DNA from: a virus
Virus record (IMG/VR): IMGVR_UViG_3300021364_000045
Location: 1 to 45,006 of that record
Length of the DNA stretch: 45,006 bases
Direction: 5' to 3' (one strand)
The notes beneath the pieces are model-generated. The model did not search any database. It was not told where the DNA came from and worked only from the letters and a program-made list of their open reading frames with translations. Positions 1-9,600 of this stretch are shown one piece after another (the stretch's first letter is position 1; each line of letters opens with the position of its first letter). The position numbers and the translations under genes are program-made.

Positions 1-196
1 GTTTTACCCAAGAAGACCAAGTAAATGTCTTCCTGTTACCTGCAGACGACGGGGTTCTGGAAAGATAACTGGATGAAGCTGAGTCAAACCTCAAACTATT
101 TTGAATCAAAAAACCATCAACTGCACTACCAGCTGCATGAATACCCTTGATCGACAGGGGAGAAAACGACCCCGCGTTTGTTGCAAAAATTGGCAT
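1..196 (-). CDS. LamG-type tail fibre/structural protein, N-terminal 65 codons (cut by window edge)
   Basis: This ORF starts at an ATG whose first base is at 196 and stays open to base 1, so its C-terminus lies outside the window. An ideal AAGGAGG Shine-Dalgarno sits 7 nt upstream, which fixes the start. The visible part runs from MPIFATNAGSF to a segment reading LRFDSASSSYLSRTPSSAG and then NRKTFTWSSWVK. That pattern (LRF, SxYLSRTPSxAGNRKTxTWSxWVK) is the entry strand of concanavalin/LamG-like jelly-roll domains often found in phage tail proteins; the family link is from memory, not a search. It follows the 331-aa fibre-like gene after 15 bp, so it is probably another exposed tail component. 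The exact function is unknown. Confidence 0.75.
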   Translation of the reverse strand, partial: MPIFATNAGSFSPLSIKGIHAAGSAVDGFLIQNSLRFDSASSSYLSRTPSSAGNRKTFTWSSWVK

Positions 197-203
197 GATC
201 TAT

Positions 204-210
204 CCTCCTT
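204..210 (-). promoter_or_regulatory. Strong Shine-Dalgarno (AAGGAGG)
   Basis: On the minus strand AAGGAGG lies 7 nt before the ATG at 196. It is one of only two full-consensus ribosome binding sites I noted in the window, the other being before the PAAR gene. It supports the partial gene at the window edge as real and well translated. Confidence 0.8.
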
Positions 211-211
211 A

Positions 212-1207
212 TCAAGCGAAGTTCTTGGAAGCAGCGCCAAGCACCTCCCAAGCAGAACTTCTTCTAATCAGTGTAAATGAAAATACGTCTACAGCATTTG
301 CTGTTCCTGTTGGTGCAGCACCACCAGACCATTTGATCGTTGCACCAACGCCTCCGATTTGCAGAGTGCTAACGATATATGGAGTTCCTCCTTGAGAAAC
401 GATGAATGAAACGTTTTGAATTTGACCATCTACTGCAGGTAAGTTTGTAACGTCCAGAGTCATGTCTCCAGTTGCACCACTCAGATATCCAATCATTCCG
501 TTATTGGAATTCAGAGTTCCTGCATTTGTTGTGAGCGTGACATCTACAACACTTTCAATTACTCTATTCAGATTGACTGAAGAAGAGAATGTATTTGCTC
601 CACTGAAAGTATTTGTTCCTGCAAGAGCAGCGTATCCTGCAAGATCTCCAAGAGCAACTTCTGTATAGTTTGTTCCGTCGTTAGTTGCTTCCCACTTAGC
701 AGTAGAGTTGTTGTAACGAAGAGTTCTTTCTGAGGTTACTGTACCAGCACCATCTGTTGTCTGTACTACCGAAATGCCACCAACACCTGCTACCACGTTT
801 TGACCAGTTCTCATCCTGATGATAGAGTCAGCTACATCAAGATCGGTCGTGTTGATCGCGGTGGTCGTACCTGAGACTGTAAGGTTACCAGAAACAGTCA
901 GGTTGCCAGTGATTGTCTGACCACCAGTTAGATCAAGAAGTTCTTTCCATGCACCAGCATGTGCATAGTATGCTCTACCAGCATTACCTGCACCAGGACC
1001 AATGCCATGAACATGTGCGAACATGCCATGATACGTTGATGGGTCTGGTAGGTCTGCAGAATCATCATAGTGAAAACGAATCTTGTTTCTTTGACTCGTT
1101 AGTTCTAGTTGATCTGTTGCTGCAACAGCACCTGTAATACCGTAAGTCGCTGTGGGTGCTCCTGTTCCAGCAAGGTCAGTAATAGTGTTGACTCTAATGG
1201 TAGACAT
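212..1207 (-). CDS. Tail fibre-like virion protein (331 aa)
   Basis: This is a 331-aa protein rich in Thr, Asn, Gly and Ser, with no Cys and no visible membrane segment, typical of phage fibres. The N-terminus (MSTIRVNTITDLAGTGAPTA) and a central GNLTVSGNLTVSGTTT stretch look like beta-helical fibre repeats. A segment around residues 100-190 (VSGNLTVSGTTT, then RYNNSTAKWEATNDGTNY) closely resembles part of the 770-aa protein encoded at 3677-5989, so the two share a fibre module. The start is supported by an AAAGG purine stretch and a CTAAATA late-promoter motif at 1230-1236. It is probably a tail-fibre or decorating protein exposed on the virion; the receptor is unknown. Confidence 0.7.
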   Translation of the reverse strand: MSTIRVNTITDLAGTGAPTATYGITGAVAATDQLELTSQRNKIRFHYDDSADLPDPSTYHGMFAHVHGIGPGAGNAGRAYYAHAGAWKELLDLTGGQTITGNLTVSGNLTVSGTTTAINTTDLDVADSIIRMRTGQNVVAGVGGISVVQTTDGAGTVTSERTLRYNNSTAKWEATNDGTNYTEVALGDLAGYAALAGTNTFSGANTFSSSVNLNRVIESVVDVTLTTNAGTLNSNNGMIGYLSGATGDMTLDVTNLPAVDGQIQNVSFIVSQGGTPYIVSTLQIGGVGATIKWSGGAAPTGTANAVDVFSFTLIRRSSAWEVLGAASKNFA

Positions 1208-1229
1208 TTTATACTAAGTACCTTTTTTC

Positions 1230-1236
1230 TATTTAG
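1230..1236 (-). promoter_or_regulatory. Putative late promoter (CTAAATA)
   Basis: On the minus strand the sequence AACTAAATAG lies 22 bp upstream of the 331-aa fibre gene and overlaps the TAA stop of the 92-aa gene. CTAAATA is close to the T4 late octamer TATAAATA, recognised by the gp55-type late sigma factor. The same CTAAATA form occurs before gp25. Position and sequence fit, but there is no experimental evidence. Confidence 0.55.
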
Positions 1237-1511
1237 TTACCGTAGACTGTTCGTGGGAAAATTTGACCGTATCTGGTGACTGTGCTCCTTCCACGGGCAA
1301 GATGAGCGTTATCTGAAGACTCAAGCGTCAGTGTAGGAATTGGAGTTCGTGCTGAAGGAACATATGGAGTATATACTCTTGAATATGAACTAATCTCTGC
1401 ACCACTGTCCCAAGTGATTGATACAATATCTGTACCACCACTTGGATTGGAGATTGATGCATCAGTAGCAGTCTCAAGAGTCAAATCTGAGACTAAAGTA
1501 ATACTTGCCAT
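1233..1511 (-). CDS. Small virion-type protein, paralogue of upstream 113-aa protein (92 aa)
   Basis: This 92-aa protein has no family I recognise. Its N-terminus (ITL..LTLET..DA..S) and the central RVY.PY.P motif match the 113-aa protein encoded just upstream. Both end in a short basic/aromatic tail (FPRTVYG here, YPRGTYQPYRR there). Its ATG shares one base with the upstream TAA stop (TAATG), and an AGGAG lies about 11 nt before it, so translation is probably coupled. The context suggests a small virion or fibre-associated protein. It looks like one half of a tandem duplication. Confidence 0.7.
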   Translation of the reverse strand: MASITLVSDLTLETATDASISNPSGGTDIVSITWDSGAEISSYSRVYTPYVPSARTPIPTLTLESSDNAHLARGRSTVTRYGQIFPRTVYGN

Positions 1512-1852
1512 TATCTATAGATTCTCCTAGAAATAAACAACCTTCTGTAAGGTTGATATGTACCTCTTGGGTACAGAATTCCTCTTGGTCTCCTGATACC
1601 ACGTCTTGAAACACTACGAGAGATAGTTCTTTCACCCTCATAGTTTGTAGAGGAAGAACCAGTAGACATCAGAGTTTCAATTTCTGTCCAAGAAATATTA
1701 TTTGGAGTATATGTTGAATAAACTCTTTGAACAGAATTTGAATTTCCTGTTGTCAATGTTGGAACAGTAGAAACTCCCATAGATGCACTACTAGGAGTAG
1801 CATCCACAGAAGTTTCAAGTGTTAGTCCTGTTTTGAGTGTAATCTCTGCCAT
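1511..1852 (-). CDS. Small virion-type protein with Arg-rich C-terminus (113 aa)
   Basis: This 113-aa protein resembles the downstream 92-aa protein (M-x-x-ITL-x-x-x-LTLET-x-x-DA at the N-terminus; RVYSTYTP in the middle). The last 35 residues or so are strongly basic (repeated SRR, RRP, YRR), possibly for contact with acidic partners or nucleic acid. The start overlaps the stop of the 607-aa gene (TGATG) with no clear Shine-Dalgarno, which suggests coupled translation. The function is unknown; the gene lies in the fibre/tail module. Confidence 0.7.
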   Translation of the reverse strand: MAEITLKTGLTLETSVDATPSSASMGVSTVPTLTTGNSNSVQRVYSTYTPNNISWTEIETLMSTGSSSTNYEGERTISRSVSRRGIRRPRGILYPRGTYQPYRRLFISRRIYR

Positions 1853-3675
1853 CAGGTTGTTCTTGCAGCGTAAACAATATATCTCCCTACCAAATCACTA
1901 GCATTGGAAAAATATGGATTATTTGGTCCACCTGCAGCACAAATCACAGTATATACTTCAGATCCACTAACTGAAATTGTATCTCCTGGATAGACAACAG
2001 TTTCCCCAGGTTCACAGACAAACTGAATAATTACAAAGTCATCTGGAATGTAATATGGACATGGCATCATTGCAGAAGAAATTGGTAAACCCTTGAGTGG
2101 TTTGTGAGAGTTTGCCAAAGCATTCACTGAGAATGTACCACCCCCAGCACCGTTGATAGTTACTCTATCATAAACATCATTTCTGTAATACTGTTGAATC
2201 ATATTGTATTGAGTTGATGGTGCTCCTTGATTACCGTGATGTCCATCAATATTGACACGATAAACATCAGTGATATCGTCGCATTTGGTGCTTTGTCTAT
2301 AAGATTCACTGTGAATTCTTTGATATCCAAATAAACATTCTCTAGCTCTTGCAGATGCCTCATAAATTTTACCAGTACCAACTTGATAGTATTGACCCAG
2401 AAGGAAGCTTGGTTTTCCAGCATATTGATCAGAAGTATCAATCACATCTTGAGTTTTTATGAGAATTGATTGTGATCCCAGATATCCAGGAAATTCAAAT
2501 TGATCTGCAGTTCCATAAAGAGTAGCTCCACCCTGGAATACATGATCAAGATCCCAAATATTTTGCCCCCAAAGAGTTCCTGCGTTCAGAGAGAATGTGC
2601 CGTAAACTTCTACGTTTCCATTTACAATTTGTTGGAATTGAAAAATAGTATACTTTGTATCTTGTGTAGCAGGTGCTCTATAAGTAACAATCTTTAGTGG
2701 GTAATCTGTAGGATCGACGCTTCGTGCAAATTTTATTTTTAGTGATCTACCATCACCATCTCCATCAGCACCACCAACAATAAGTGGAGATGCTGCATAA
2801 TTTGCATTATTATATGCTATGTTTCCATTGTTATCCCAGTAAATAGACGCTCCATATCCATCCATGCCTGGATCACCAGTAAATGATCCTTGATACTGAT
2901 ATCCTTCTGCCCAAGTATAATCAACAAACCTCGCATAGTCATCCCACTTTGGACCAGATTTGATAGCTAAGAATGTTCCTGAACCAGTAGTTTGAGTTAC
3001 AGTGAAAGAATAATATGTTGTTCCAAAAATTTTATTTGCATCATTAGTAAGTCTACATACTCCAGCAACTGGTCTTCCCTGATTTACAAAAGAAGCATTG
3101 ATTTCATTCAGATTTGAATCTGTATCTGTCCACCACCAATTCGATGCTCCACCCTTCGTTGCCCATACTTTGACAGATGGAACTGTTGCACTTCTAACAC
3201 CAAAAGTGATGTCAGTAGCAGTTGAACCACCAATATCAGCAGCTGCTAAAGTAAATACTGCATCATCTGCATATCCTGATCCACCATTTCTAATGTAGAT
3301 TCCTTCAACTTTGCCTTCAATAGTAGATCCATGATCTGCACCCCAACGTCTTACAGTAATTGTTGCAGCAGTTCCCCCAGGAGGAGCAGGTAGTTGAACA
3401 TCCCACTCTGCCCAATAAGTTCCATCAGTTCTAAAATTAGAGGAAAGATTTCTAGTTGGAGTATTTGCATTTGAAATCGGATAAATCTGTCCACCAACTT
3501 GAGTCCAACCATCAGTGGGTCGAAGTAATTTCCTCATTACTCCGCTAGATGAAGTGCCACTGTGATACCCAGCACCACCAGTACCCAAAGCAAGTTCCAG
3601 AGCATCAAGAACTTGCTGACTTGTCCACCCAGTATTGCCTGAATTTACTAAAAATTCTGTTCTTGTTACTGCCAT
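1852..3675 (-). CDS. Virion structural protein, tail/fibre region (607 aa)
   Basis: This 607-aa protein is rich in Gly, Tyr, Trp and Asn. Around residues 125-150 it carries a GGSGYADDAVF motif of the same kind as the GSGY beta-repeats in the giant baseplate proteins. An acidic GGADGDGDGRS loop near residue 305 could bind a metal, by inference from composition only. The C-terminal third contains a His/Tyr-rich stretch (NIDGHHGNQ) and scattered Cys. The gene starts 1 nt after the TAA of the 770-aa gene (TAAAATG junction), with GAGG about 7 nt before the ATG. It is probably a tail-fibre or adhesin component. I cannot name the family. Confidence 0.7.
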   Translation of the reverse strand: MAVTRTEFLVNSGNTGWTSQQVLDALELALGTGGAGYHSGTSSSGVMRKLLRPTDGWTQVGGQIYPISNANTPTRNLSSNFRTDGTYWAEWDVQLPAPPGGTAATITVRRWGADHGSTIEGKVEGIYIRNGGSGYADDAVFTLAAADIGGSTATDITFGVRSATVPSVKVWATKGGASNWWWTDTDSNLNEINASFVNQGRPVAGVCRLTNDANKIFGTTYYSFTVTQTTGSGTFLAIKSGPKWDDYARFVDYTWAEGYQYQGSFTGDPGMDGYGASIYWDNNGNIAYNNANYAASPLIVGGADGDGDGRSLKIKFARSVDPTDYPLKIVTYRAPATQDTKYTIFQFQQIVNGNVEVYGTFSLNAGTLWGQNIWDLDHVFQGGATLYGTADQFEFPGYLGSQSILIKTQDVIDTSDQYAGKPSFLLGQYYQVGTGKIYEASARARECLFGYQRIHSESYRQSTKCDDITDVYRVNIDGHHGNQGAPSTQYNMIQQYYRNDVYDRVTINGAGGGTFSVNALANSHKPLKGLPISSAMMPCPYYIPDDFVIIQFVCEPGETVVYPGDTISVSGSEVYTVICAAGGPNNPYFSNASDLVGRYIVYAARTT

Positions 3676-3676
3676 T

Positions 3677-5989
3677 TTATGCCTCTAATTGTACTACTTT
3701 GAGAGTTACGGTAATTTGTTGTTGGGAACCACTACGATTCGTTACTGACGCATAAATGTTAGTGTTAGGTGTGGCTTCATAGTTGAATCCAATAGTTCCA
3801 GGAGTAATTTGTTGAGTGCCATCGACTCTAACTTCTGCAATAACACCTGATCCTGGTGATGGGTCAGTACCTTCCCCTCTATTTAGATCATTTGCTCTAG
3901 AAGCTGCAGTTGTATATAGTCTTACCCAAGCATCTGCTGACGTTGTAACTGCCAAAAGAACATAAGACTTGAAACCTGTGAGGTTTACATTTGAATCAGT
4001 TGTATCATTTGCAAGATTAGTTGTTGTGCCAGCAACATCAGTTCTTGCTTGCAGAGAACCTGATCCACCACCACCGCCACCAACAACCTCTGCTGGTGCC
4101 CATTGAGAACCATTCCACTGAAGATAATGTCCAGCAGTGATTGTTTGACCACCACCAGTTGTTCCTGCAGCAGATGAAACGTTAGCAAGATCACCAAGAT
4201 TCTGTGGAACTGTTGGTTTGTTTAGGATCTGTGCAACACCAGAAGTCGCATCCCAATCACTATTAACTTGAGTTGCTGCAAGGTTGGGAAGGTTCTGGAG
4301 ATTGTTGTAATCACCATACTCTGAAGGGATGGGGATATTATGGTAGGTCGTACCATCGTTGGTAAATTCCCACCTATCACTTGTCTCATTCCATCTGACT
4401 CTAGTGTCGTTAGAAGCAGAACGTTCAACAACAACTGAAGCATTTGCAGTTGGTGCGATAGGAATCGTCAGTTCAATGGCAGTCTGTGAACCAGAACCAC
4501 CAAAGTTTGTGTTGAGGGTAATCTGAGTGCCACTATCAATACTTGCAACAGTTGCTGCTCCAAGTGTCAGTGTTCCTGCATTACCAGTAATCGTTACCGA
4601 TGCACCTTGCGTTATTCCTGTAGTTGATGCAATGTTAGTAACAACTGCAGAGTTTGCAGAAGCATCACCAGTGAATACCCCAAGATTATCATTCAGAACA
4701 ACTTCATTGTTAGTGACATTCAGGGTCGCAACATTATTAGTTGTTGTGGTTCCAGTAACATTCAGGTTACCAGAAACTGTAACATCAGTGAACGTTGGTG
4801 AAGAGTTTACAGTAACAAGATTGGTTGGTTTGTTTTTGATGTATCCAACGTTTGATGTTGATGTTTGGGTCCAGTCTGCTTGAACTTGAGCAAATGGTTG
4901 ACCACCAAGATCGTTATAGTTCAGTTGGGAGTTTACCCAATTAGATCCGTTATATCTAAGAACCTGTGCAGTAGCAGGAGTGTTTACAACAACATCAGAC
5001 AGACCATCCAGATCGGATGCTCCACCAGTGCCACCACCAACAATACCTCCAACAGCACCACCACTCAGGTTAGAGAAAACACCAACCTTGAGTTCTTTAC
5101 CAGATGCAATGTTGAACGCTTGTCCAGATCCTACGTTGATGTTATCGCAGAAAGTATAAGCATAATCTGTAGATGGATTTACAGTAACTGAAGAAGTTGT
5201 ATTCAGATCAGGAGCAAATCTAATCTCTGGTGTATTTGCATCAAGAGGAATATCGCCAACATTGAGTGATGCACCACCAGTTGCAACAGAACTCCAACCA
5301 GAACCATTGTGAGTTCTGAGTTCATTCAGAGCATCATCATAATAGATATCTCCTTCACCAAGACCTGCTGCGTTTGCTGCAATCTCGTCAGCATATCTGA
5401 CATATAATTTTTTTGAAGTTACCGAATCATCAGCAATCTTTGCTGTGGTAATATTTGCATCTTTGATGTGATCAGTGGTGATTGCTCTCAGAGCATCAGA
5501 AGTTGTGCTATTACCAATCTTAGATGAAACGACCGCACCATCTCTGATGTGATTATTGGTAACTGCTCTAAGGCTATCTGATGTGCCACTAGAAGATAAT
5601 TTAGCACTTGATACCGAATTATCCTGAAGTGCAGTAGTATCTACTTTATCAGCAAGATCTGCTGTTTCTAAATTGATATTGCCCGTTCTTCCTTCAAAAG
5701 TTTGAACGCCTGAAGGTGCAACTGATACAATATCAACACTCTTCTGAAGATAGCGAACAAGAATCGCATCTCCCTGAGCGGGTGTTGATGTAAAAGTAAT
5801 TTCGTTTTTTAGTGTGCCACCAATTTCATATTCTTCAGTGTTCTTCAGAACACCATTGATGAACACAAGCAATTCCGTATCCTCGTTTACGGATTTTGAA
5901 AGTGTTTCTGTGGCGTTACCAGAAGCAGTGATCGACTGTTCAGCAAGATCAACTGTACTATTTTCTACTCCGTAACCGATATATGGCAT
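3677..5989 (-). CDS. Tail fibre protein (770 aa)
   Basis: This long, low-complexity fibre-like protein is rich in Thr, Ser, Asn and Val. Residues 1-90 (MPYIGYGVENSTVD, then VFINGVLKNTEEYEI, ITFTSTPAQGDAILVRYL) look like an attachment domain of the 'fingV' type common at phage fibre N-termini. Residues about 115-190 hold a tandem repeat built on SSAKL/TTAKI, (S/D)xLRA(V/I)T and HI(R/K)D. Residues about 395-555 contain the module shared with the 331-aa protein (VSGNLNVTGTTT, then RWNETSDRWEFTNDGTTY). A Gly stretch (VVGGGGGGSGS) precedes a C-terminal beta-rich domain. GGAG lies 9 nt before the ATG. It is probably a main tail-fibre subunit for host contact. Confidence 0.75.
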   Translation of the reverse strand: MPYIGYGVENSTVDLAEQSITASGNATETLSKSVNEDTELLVFINGVLKNTEEYEIGGTLKNEITFTSTPAQGDAILVRYLQKSVDIVSVAPSGVQTFEGRTGNINLETADLADKVDTTALQDNSVSSAKLSSSGTSDSLRAVTNNHIRDGAVVSSKIGNSTTSDALRAITTDHIKDANITTAKIADDSVTSKKLYVRYADEIAANAAGLGEGDIYYDDALNELRTHNGSGWSSVATGGASLNVGDIPLDANTPEIRFAPDLNTTSSVTVNPSTDYAYTFCDNINVGSGQAFNIASGKELKVGVFSNLSGGAVGGIVGGGTGGASDLDGLSDVVVNTPATAQVLRYNGSNWVNSQLNYNDLGGQPFAQVQADWTQTSTSNVGYIKNKPTNLVTVNSSPTFTDVTVSGNLNVTGTTTTNNVATLNVTNNEVVLNDNLGVFTGDASANSAVVTNIASTTGITQGASVTITGNAGTLTLGAATVASIDSGTQITLNTNFGGSGSQTAIELTIPIAPTANASVVVERSASNDTRVRWNETSDRWEFTNDGTTYHNIPIPSEYGDYNNLQNLPNLAATQVNSDWDATSGVAQILNKPTVPQNLGDLANVSSAAGTTGGGQTITAGHYLQWNGSQWAPAEVVGGGGGGSGSLQARTDVAGTTTNLANDTTDSNVNLTGFKSYVLLAVTTSADAWVRLYTTAASRANDLNRGEGTDPSPGSGVIAEVRVDGTQQITPGTIGFNYEATPNTNIYASVTNRSGSQQQITVTLKVVQLEA

Positions 5990-5990
5990 T

Positions 5991-6386
5991 TTATGCGATC
6001 TCCATGTAACTTACAATGACATCCAGTGATGCTGCAGCACTTGACTGTGCTTGCAATTTATCGCCTGCGCCACTAGCGACATTATATGCCATTACGATTT
6101 TATTACCAGACATGATCTCAATAGAAGATCCTGCAGGAATTGGGATATTTCTACATAACCAAATATCTTCTGTCGCAACTGGATTTTGTCCTGCTACAGT
6201 CAAACTAACTGCAGGACGATCGATCTTGACGGAAGCATTGACGGCACTGGTTGTAACATTACACAAGGTAATACCAACAACAACAGTTTGCTTATCAGTC
6301 TGTCCAGTTCCTAATTCTTGGGTATAAACATCAGTAAGACCAAGACCTACTGCTGCTTTAGATGCTGATCTAAATTTACTTGCCAT
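5991..6386 (-). CDS. Small conserved virion-type protein (131 aa)
   Basis: This 131-aa beta-rich protein starts MASKFRSASKAAVGLGLTDVYT and ends in DVIVSYMEIA, with a central NIPIPAGSSIEIM segment that looks like a beta-sandwich hairpin. I associate proteins of this shape with the fibre region of marine T4-like phages, but I cannot name a family. The stop is followed after 1 nt by the ATG of the 770-aa fibre gene (TAAAATG), so the two are probably translated together. It may be a small fibre-attachment or decoration protein (inference). Confidence 0.65.
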   Translation of the reverse strand: MASKFRSASKAAVGLGLTDVYTQELGTGQTDKQTVVVGITLCNVTTSAVNASVKIDRPAVSLTVAGQNPVATEDIWLCRNIPIPAGSSIEIMSGNKIVMAYNVASGAGDKLQAQSSAAASLDVIVSYMEIA

Positions 6387-6393
6387 TTTTTTA

Positions 6394-6642
6394 TTATCCT
6401 AATGCAATTGTGAGTGCGATTACTTCGTCTTCTGAAACACCAGCAGTAAAGGAATTCACAGCGTCGGTCAAATTAGTGAAGTTGCCTTGAAGTTGACCAA
6501 TGTCGCCAACGTTCTCAGAGATCTGGTTGATCTTTCTTCTTTGACCTTCAAAAGTATCAGTAGTAAGAACTACTGGTTTTGTAGAAGTATGTGGTGAAGT
6601 GGGAGTAGAAAATATTGCTACTCCCCAAGATGATTGTGCCAT
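6394..6642 (-). CDS. Small protein between giant protease gene and fibre cluster (82 aa)
   Basis: This 82-aa protein begins MAQSSWGVAIFSTPTSPH. Its second half (RRKINQISENVGDIGQLQ, then NLTDAVNSFTAGVSEDEV) is mostly helical and may form a short coiled coil, as expected for a trimerising or adaptor protein. It starts 1 nt after the stop of the 2648-aa gene (TAAAATG) and ends 7 nt before the 131-aa gene. I do not recognise a family. Its placement suggests a small structural partner of the fibres. Confidence 0.65.
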   Translation of the reverse strand: MAQSSWGVAIFSTPTSPHTSTKPVVLTTDTFEGQRRKINQISENVGDIGQLQGNFTNLTDAVNSFTAGVSEDEVIALTIALG

Positions 6643-6643
6643 T

Positions 6644-9600
6644 TTAGGTTACGTTGATTCTTGCCCTTACATAATAATTGGTTGACGATTCCAGGACGAC
6701 ATTAGAAGGTACTTCCAGTTCCAATAAATTCTCGGTATCTGTAAGTGACTCATAAATGACATTGCTAAATGAAGCATCGTCAGCAATCTGCCAATCAGTT
6801 GAAGTATGTGAATAGTTAGCAGTGTCATAGCTAACATTATTTAGGTTGATGGTTGGTCTCAGACTTGTTTCAATTGGTAGATTGAATACTGGTTGATCAA
6901 CAACGTTTGTTGTAAATGCTACTGGAGAACTCCATGCACTATCAAAACCAGCACTATCTCTATATCTAACTTCTACTGTATAAGTAGTGTTCCAATCAAG
7001 AACAGGAGCCAAGAATTCAATTTTTTGTCCACTATCTCCAGCAGGATCAAAGTCTACAGCAGTTGTATAAACAATCTGTCCATCACTCACTCTAGTAATT
7101 CTCCAGAATGAATATTCGTGACCATTACCAAGATAACTGATGAAGAGGCTAGATTGAATTCTAGGTTGTCTTACAAAAGTTTTGGTGGTTATGGCATCTA
7201 CAAATCCTGCAGGGTTGATAGTAGGATTTGCAATAAACTGAAGTGTCAGGATTGCTGAGTTTGAATATGCAACTGCAGCACCTTCAGACTGAGCACTTAG
7301 ACGATAATAATAACCATTGTTTGTAGAGTCTCCAGTAACTGATAAATTATTTGAAATTGATGCAGGAATATCTGTCCAAGTAGCACCTTGATCAGAACTT
7401 ACCTGCCAAAGATAATTGATCGTTCTGCTGCTGGTAACAGATGCATTTGCAACAAACGTAACTGGAACACCAGCAGTAGTAGAAACGCTCTGGGGTTGTT
7501 GTGTAAAAGTAATGACTGGAGTCAATACTGTCAGAGTCGCAACATCAGATGTTATTGGTGAATTAGTTGCAGCAGGGTGACTAATGATGACTCTATATTG
7601 ATCACCATTGTCATTCGCAGTTACTGTTGCTGGAGTTGTGTATGAATTAGTTGTTTCTCCAACAAGTGGCGTCCATGTATTGCCATTATCATCTGACTTT
7701 TCCCACTGATATGTAACTACTGATGCATCAGATGCATTAGCAGTTACCGTGAAATTGGCCGCATCAGGTTGATATCTTGTTTGATCTTGTGGTTGAGAAA
7801 CAATTGCAAGTGTAGGTCTGACATTGACAGTCAGAGTTGCTGCGTTAGATGTAATATCTCCTGCAGAACCTACAAGACTTACGACAACTCTATATTGATT
7901 TCCACTTGCTGAAGTAGCTACATTAGAAATAGTATACGAGTTATTGACAGCACCAGTAATAGGTGTCCAAGTAGAACCAGAATCTGTAGACTCCTGCCAT
8001 TGATAAGTTGCAGTTCCGCTTGATACTGTAGTCGCTACACTAAATGTAACGTTCTGAGTATCATAAACTGTTTGATCAGTTGGTTGAGTATCAATGGTGA
8101 AAGTTCTTTGAACAGTCAAGATGACTGCATTAGCAACAACTGATCCAAGACCAGGAATCGATCCAGTTACGCGATAATAATCATCATTATCATCTGCGTA
8201 TGTTGTACCTGAAACCGTCAGAGAGCTTGAAGTTTCCCCTGCAACTGTCGTCCAAGTAGATCCTTGATCATCAGATCTTTCCCATAGATATGTGATTGGG
8301 AGACCACTATTTGTGGACATGGCAACAGTAAATGTTGCATCTGTACCTTCGTTTACAGTCTGATTTGTGAGTTGAGTATCAACTGTAATCGAACCCTGAG
8401 TTACAGTCAGAATTGCAACATCAGATGTCAAAGGAGTATTGACTGCTGAAGTCGATGAAACCTGTACTCTGTATTGATATCCAGTGTTTCCTGCTGGAGT
8501 TTGAATGCCACTCAATGAGAGAGTTGCATTTGTTTCTCCAGTCATTGTGGTCCATGTAGAACCATTGTCAGATGACTCTTCCCACTGATATTCCAGAGGA
8601 ACATCATCAGTGCTTGCTGCCGTTACTGAGAATGTTGCAGTCTGACCTGAGATGATTGAAACATCTGCTGGTTGTGACGAAATGGTCAGGAAAGATCCAA
8701 CATACTGCAAAGGCATTGCGTTGGAATATGTGGTTGCTGATCCAGAATCAGTAATCTCTAATCTAATCAGAAGATTATTAATTGCAGAAGTATCGTCTTT
8801 GATCGTCAGAGTTGTGTTGGTTTCACCAGAGAATCCAATTTCAGATGCAGCAATGTTTGTCCAAGTTGCTCCATTATCAGAACTCTTCTGCCACTGATAT
8901 GTGTGTGGTGCAGTTCCTGGTGCTGTATCATCAACAGTAATTTCTCTTGGGTTACTTCCACCACCTTTTGCAAGGACGGTCATACCATCTACCCAAATGT
9001 CATTTACATTAAAACCACCATTTGTTGGACCATTAGGGTTATTTCCACCTGGATCAGATGGTACAAATGCAGATCCTGGTTGATAATATGCTTGTCTCAG
9101 TGATGTACCAAAGATGTATGGATATACAGGAACATTACTTGAGTCAACAGTAATAAAGTATGCATATGTTCCATTTGGATATTCTGGAGTTACACCATAA
9201 CGTCCGTTTGAACTGTCAAGTGTTCCAGATCCTGGAGAATAAGTAAAGTCTTGCAGGAATGAACCTGCAGTCAGAGTTACTGACTGACCACTAACAGTAA
9301 TAGTATCGGTATATTTGAAACCTACAGGTCTATGGGTATCAGTATTGAGTTGACTAAATGATGAAGTCATTCTCGTAGGAGATGACGTATTATCATTGGC
9401 GTTTGTATAACCCCATGGACCATAAATTGGGTGACCATCAAATGCCCAACCAATGATCTTAGAGTGACCATCAGGATGGCGGAAGCTATCTCCGTTATAA
9501 TTTGTTGTTTGATAATATGAATTTCCTTGTGCTACTGCAATCCAGTCGCCACTGAATAAGAATGTACCGCTGTGATAATGATATTCACCATTTTGTTCTG

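Noticed and set aside
4527-4883. 118-codon plus-strand ORF, hydrophobic and Val-rich
   Set aside because: It is antisense to the 770-aa fibre gene. Thr/Asn-rich codons read in reverse give apparent membrane-like sequence. There is no ribosome binding site or neighbouring plus-strand gene.
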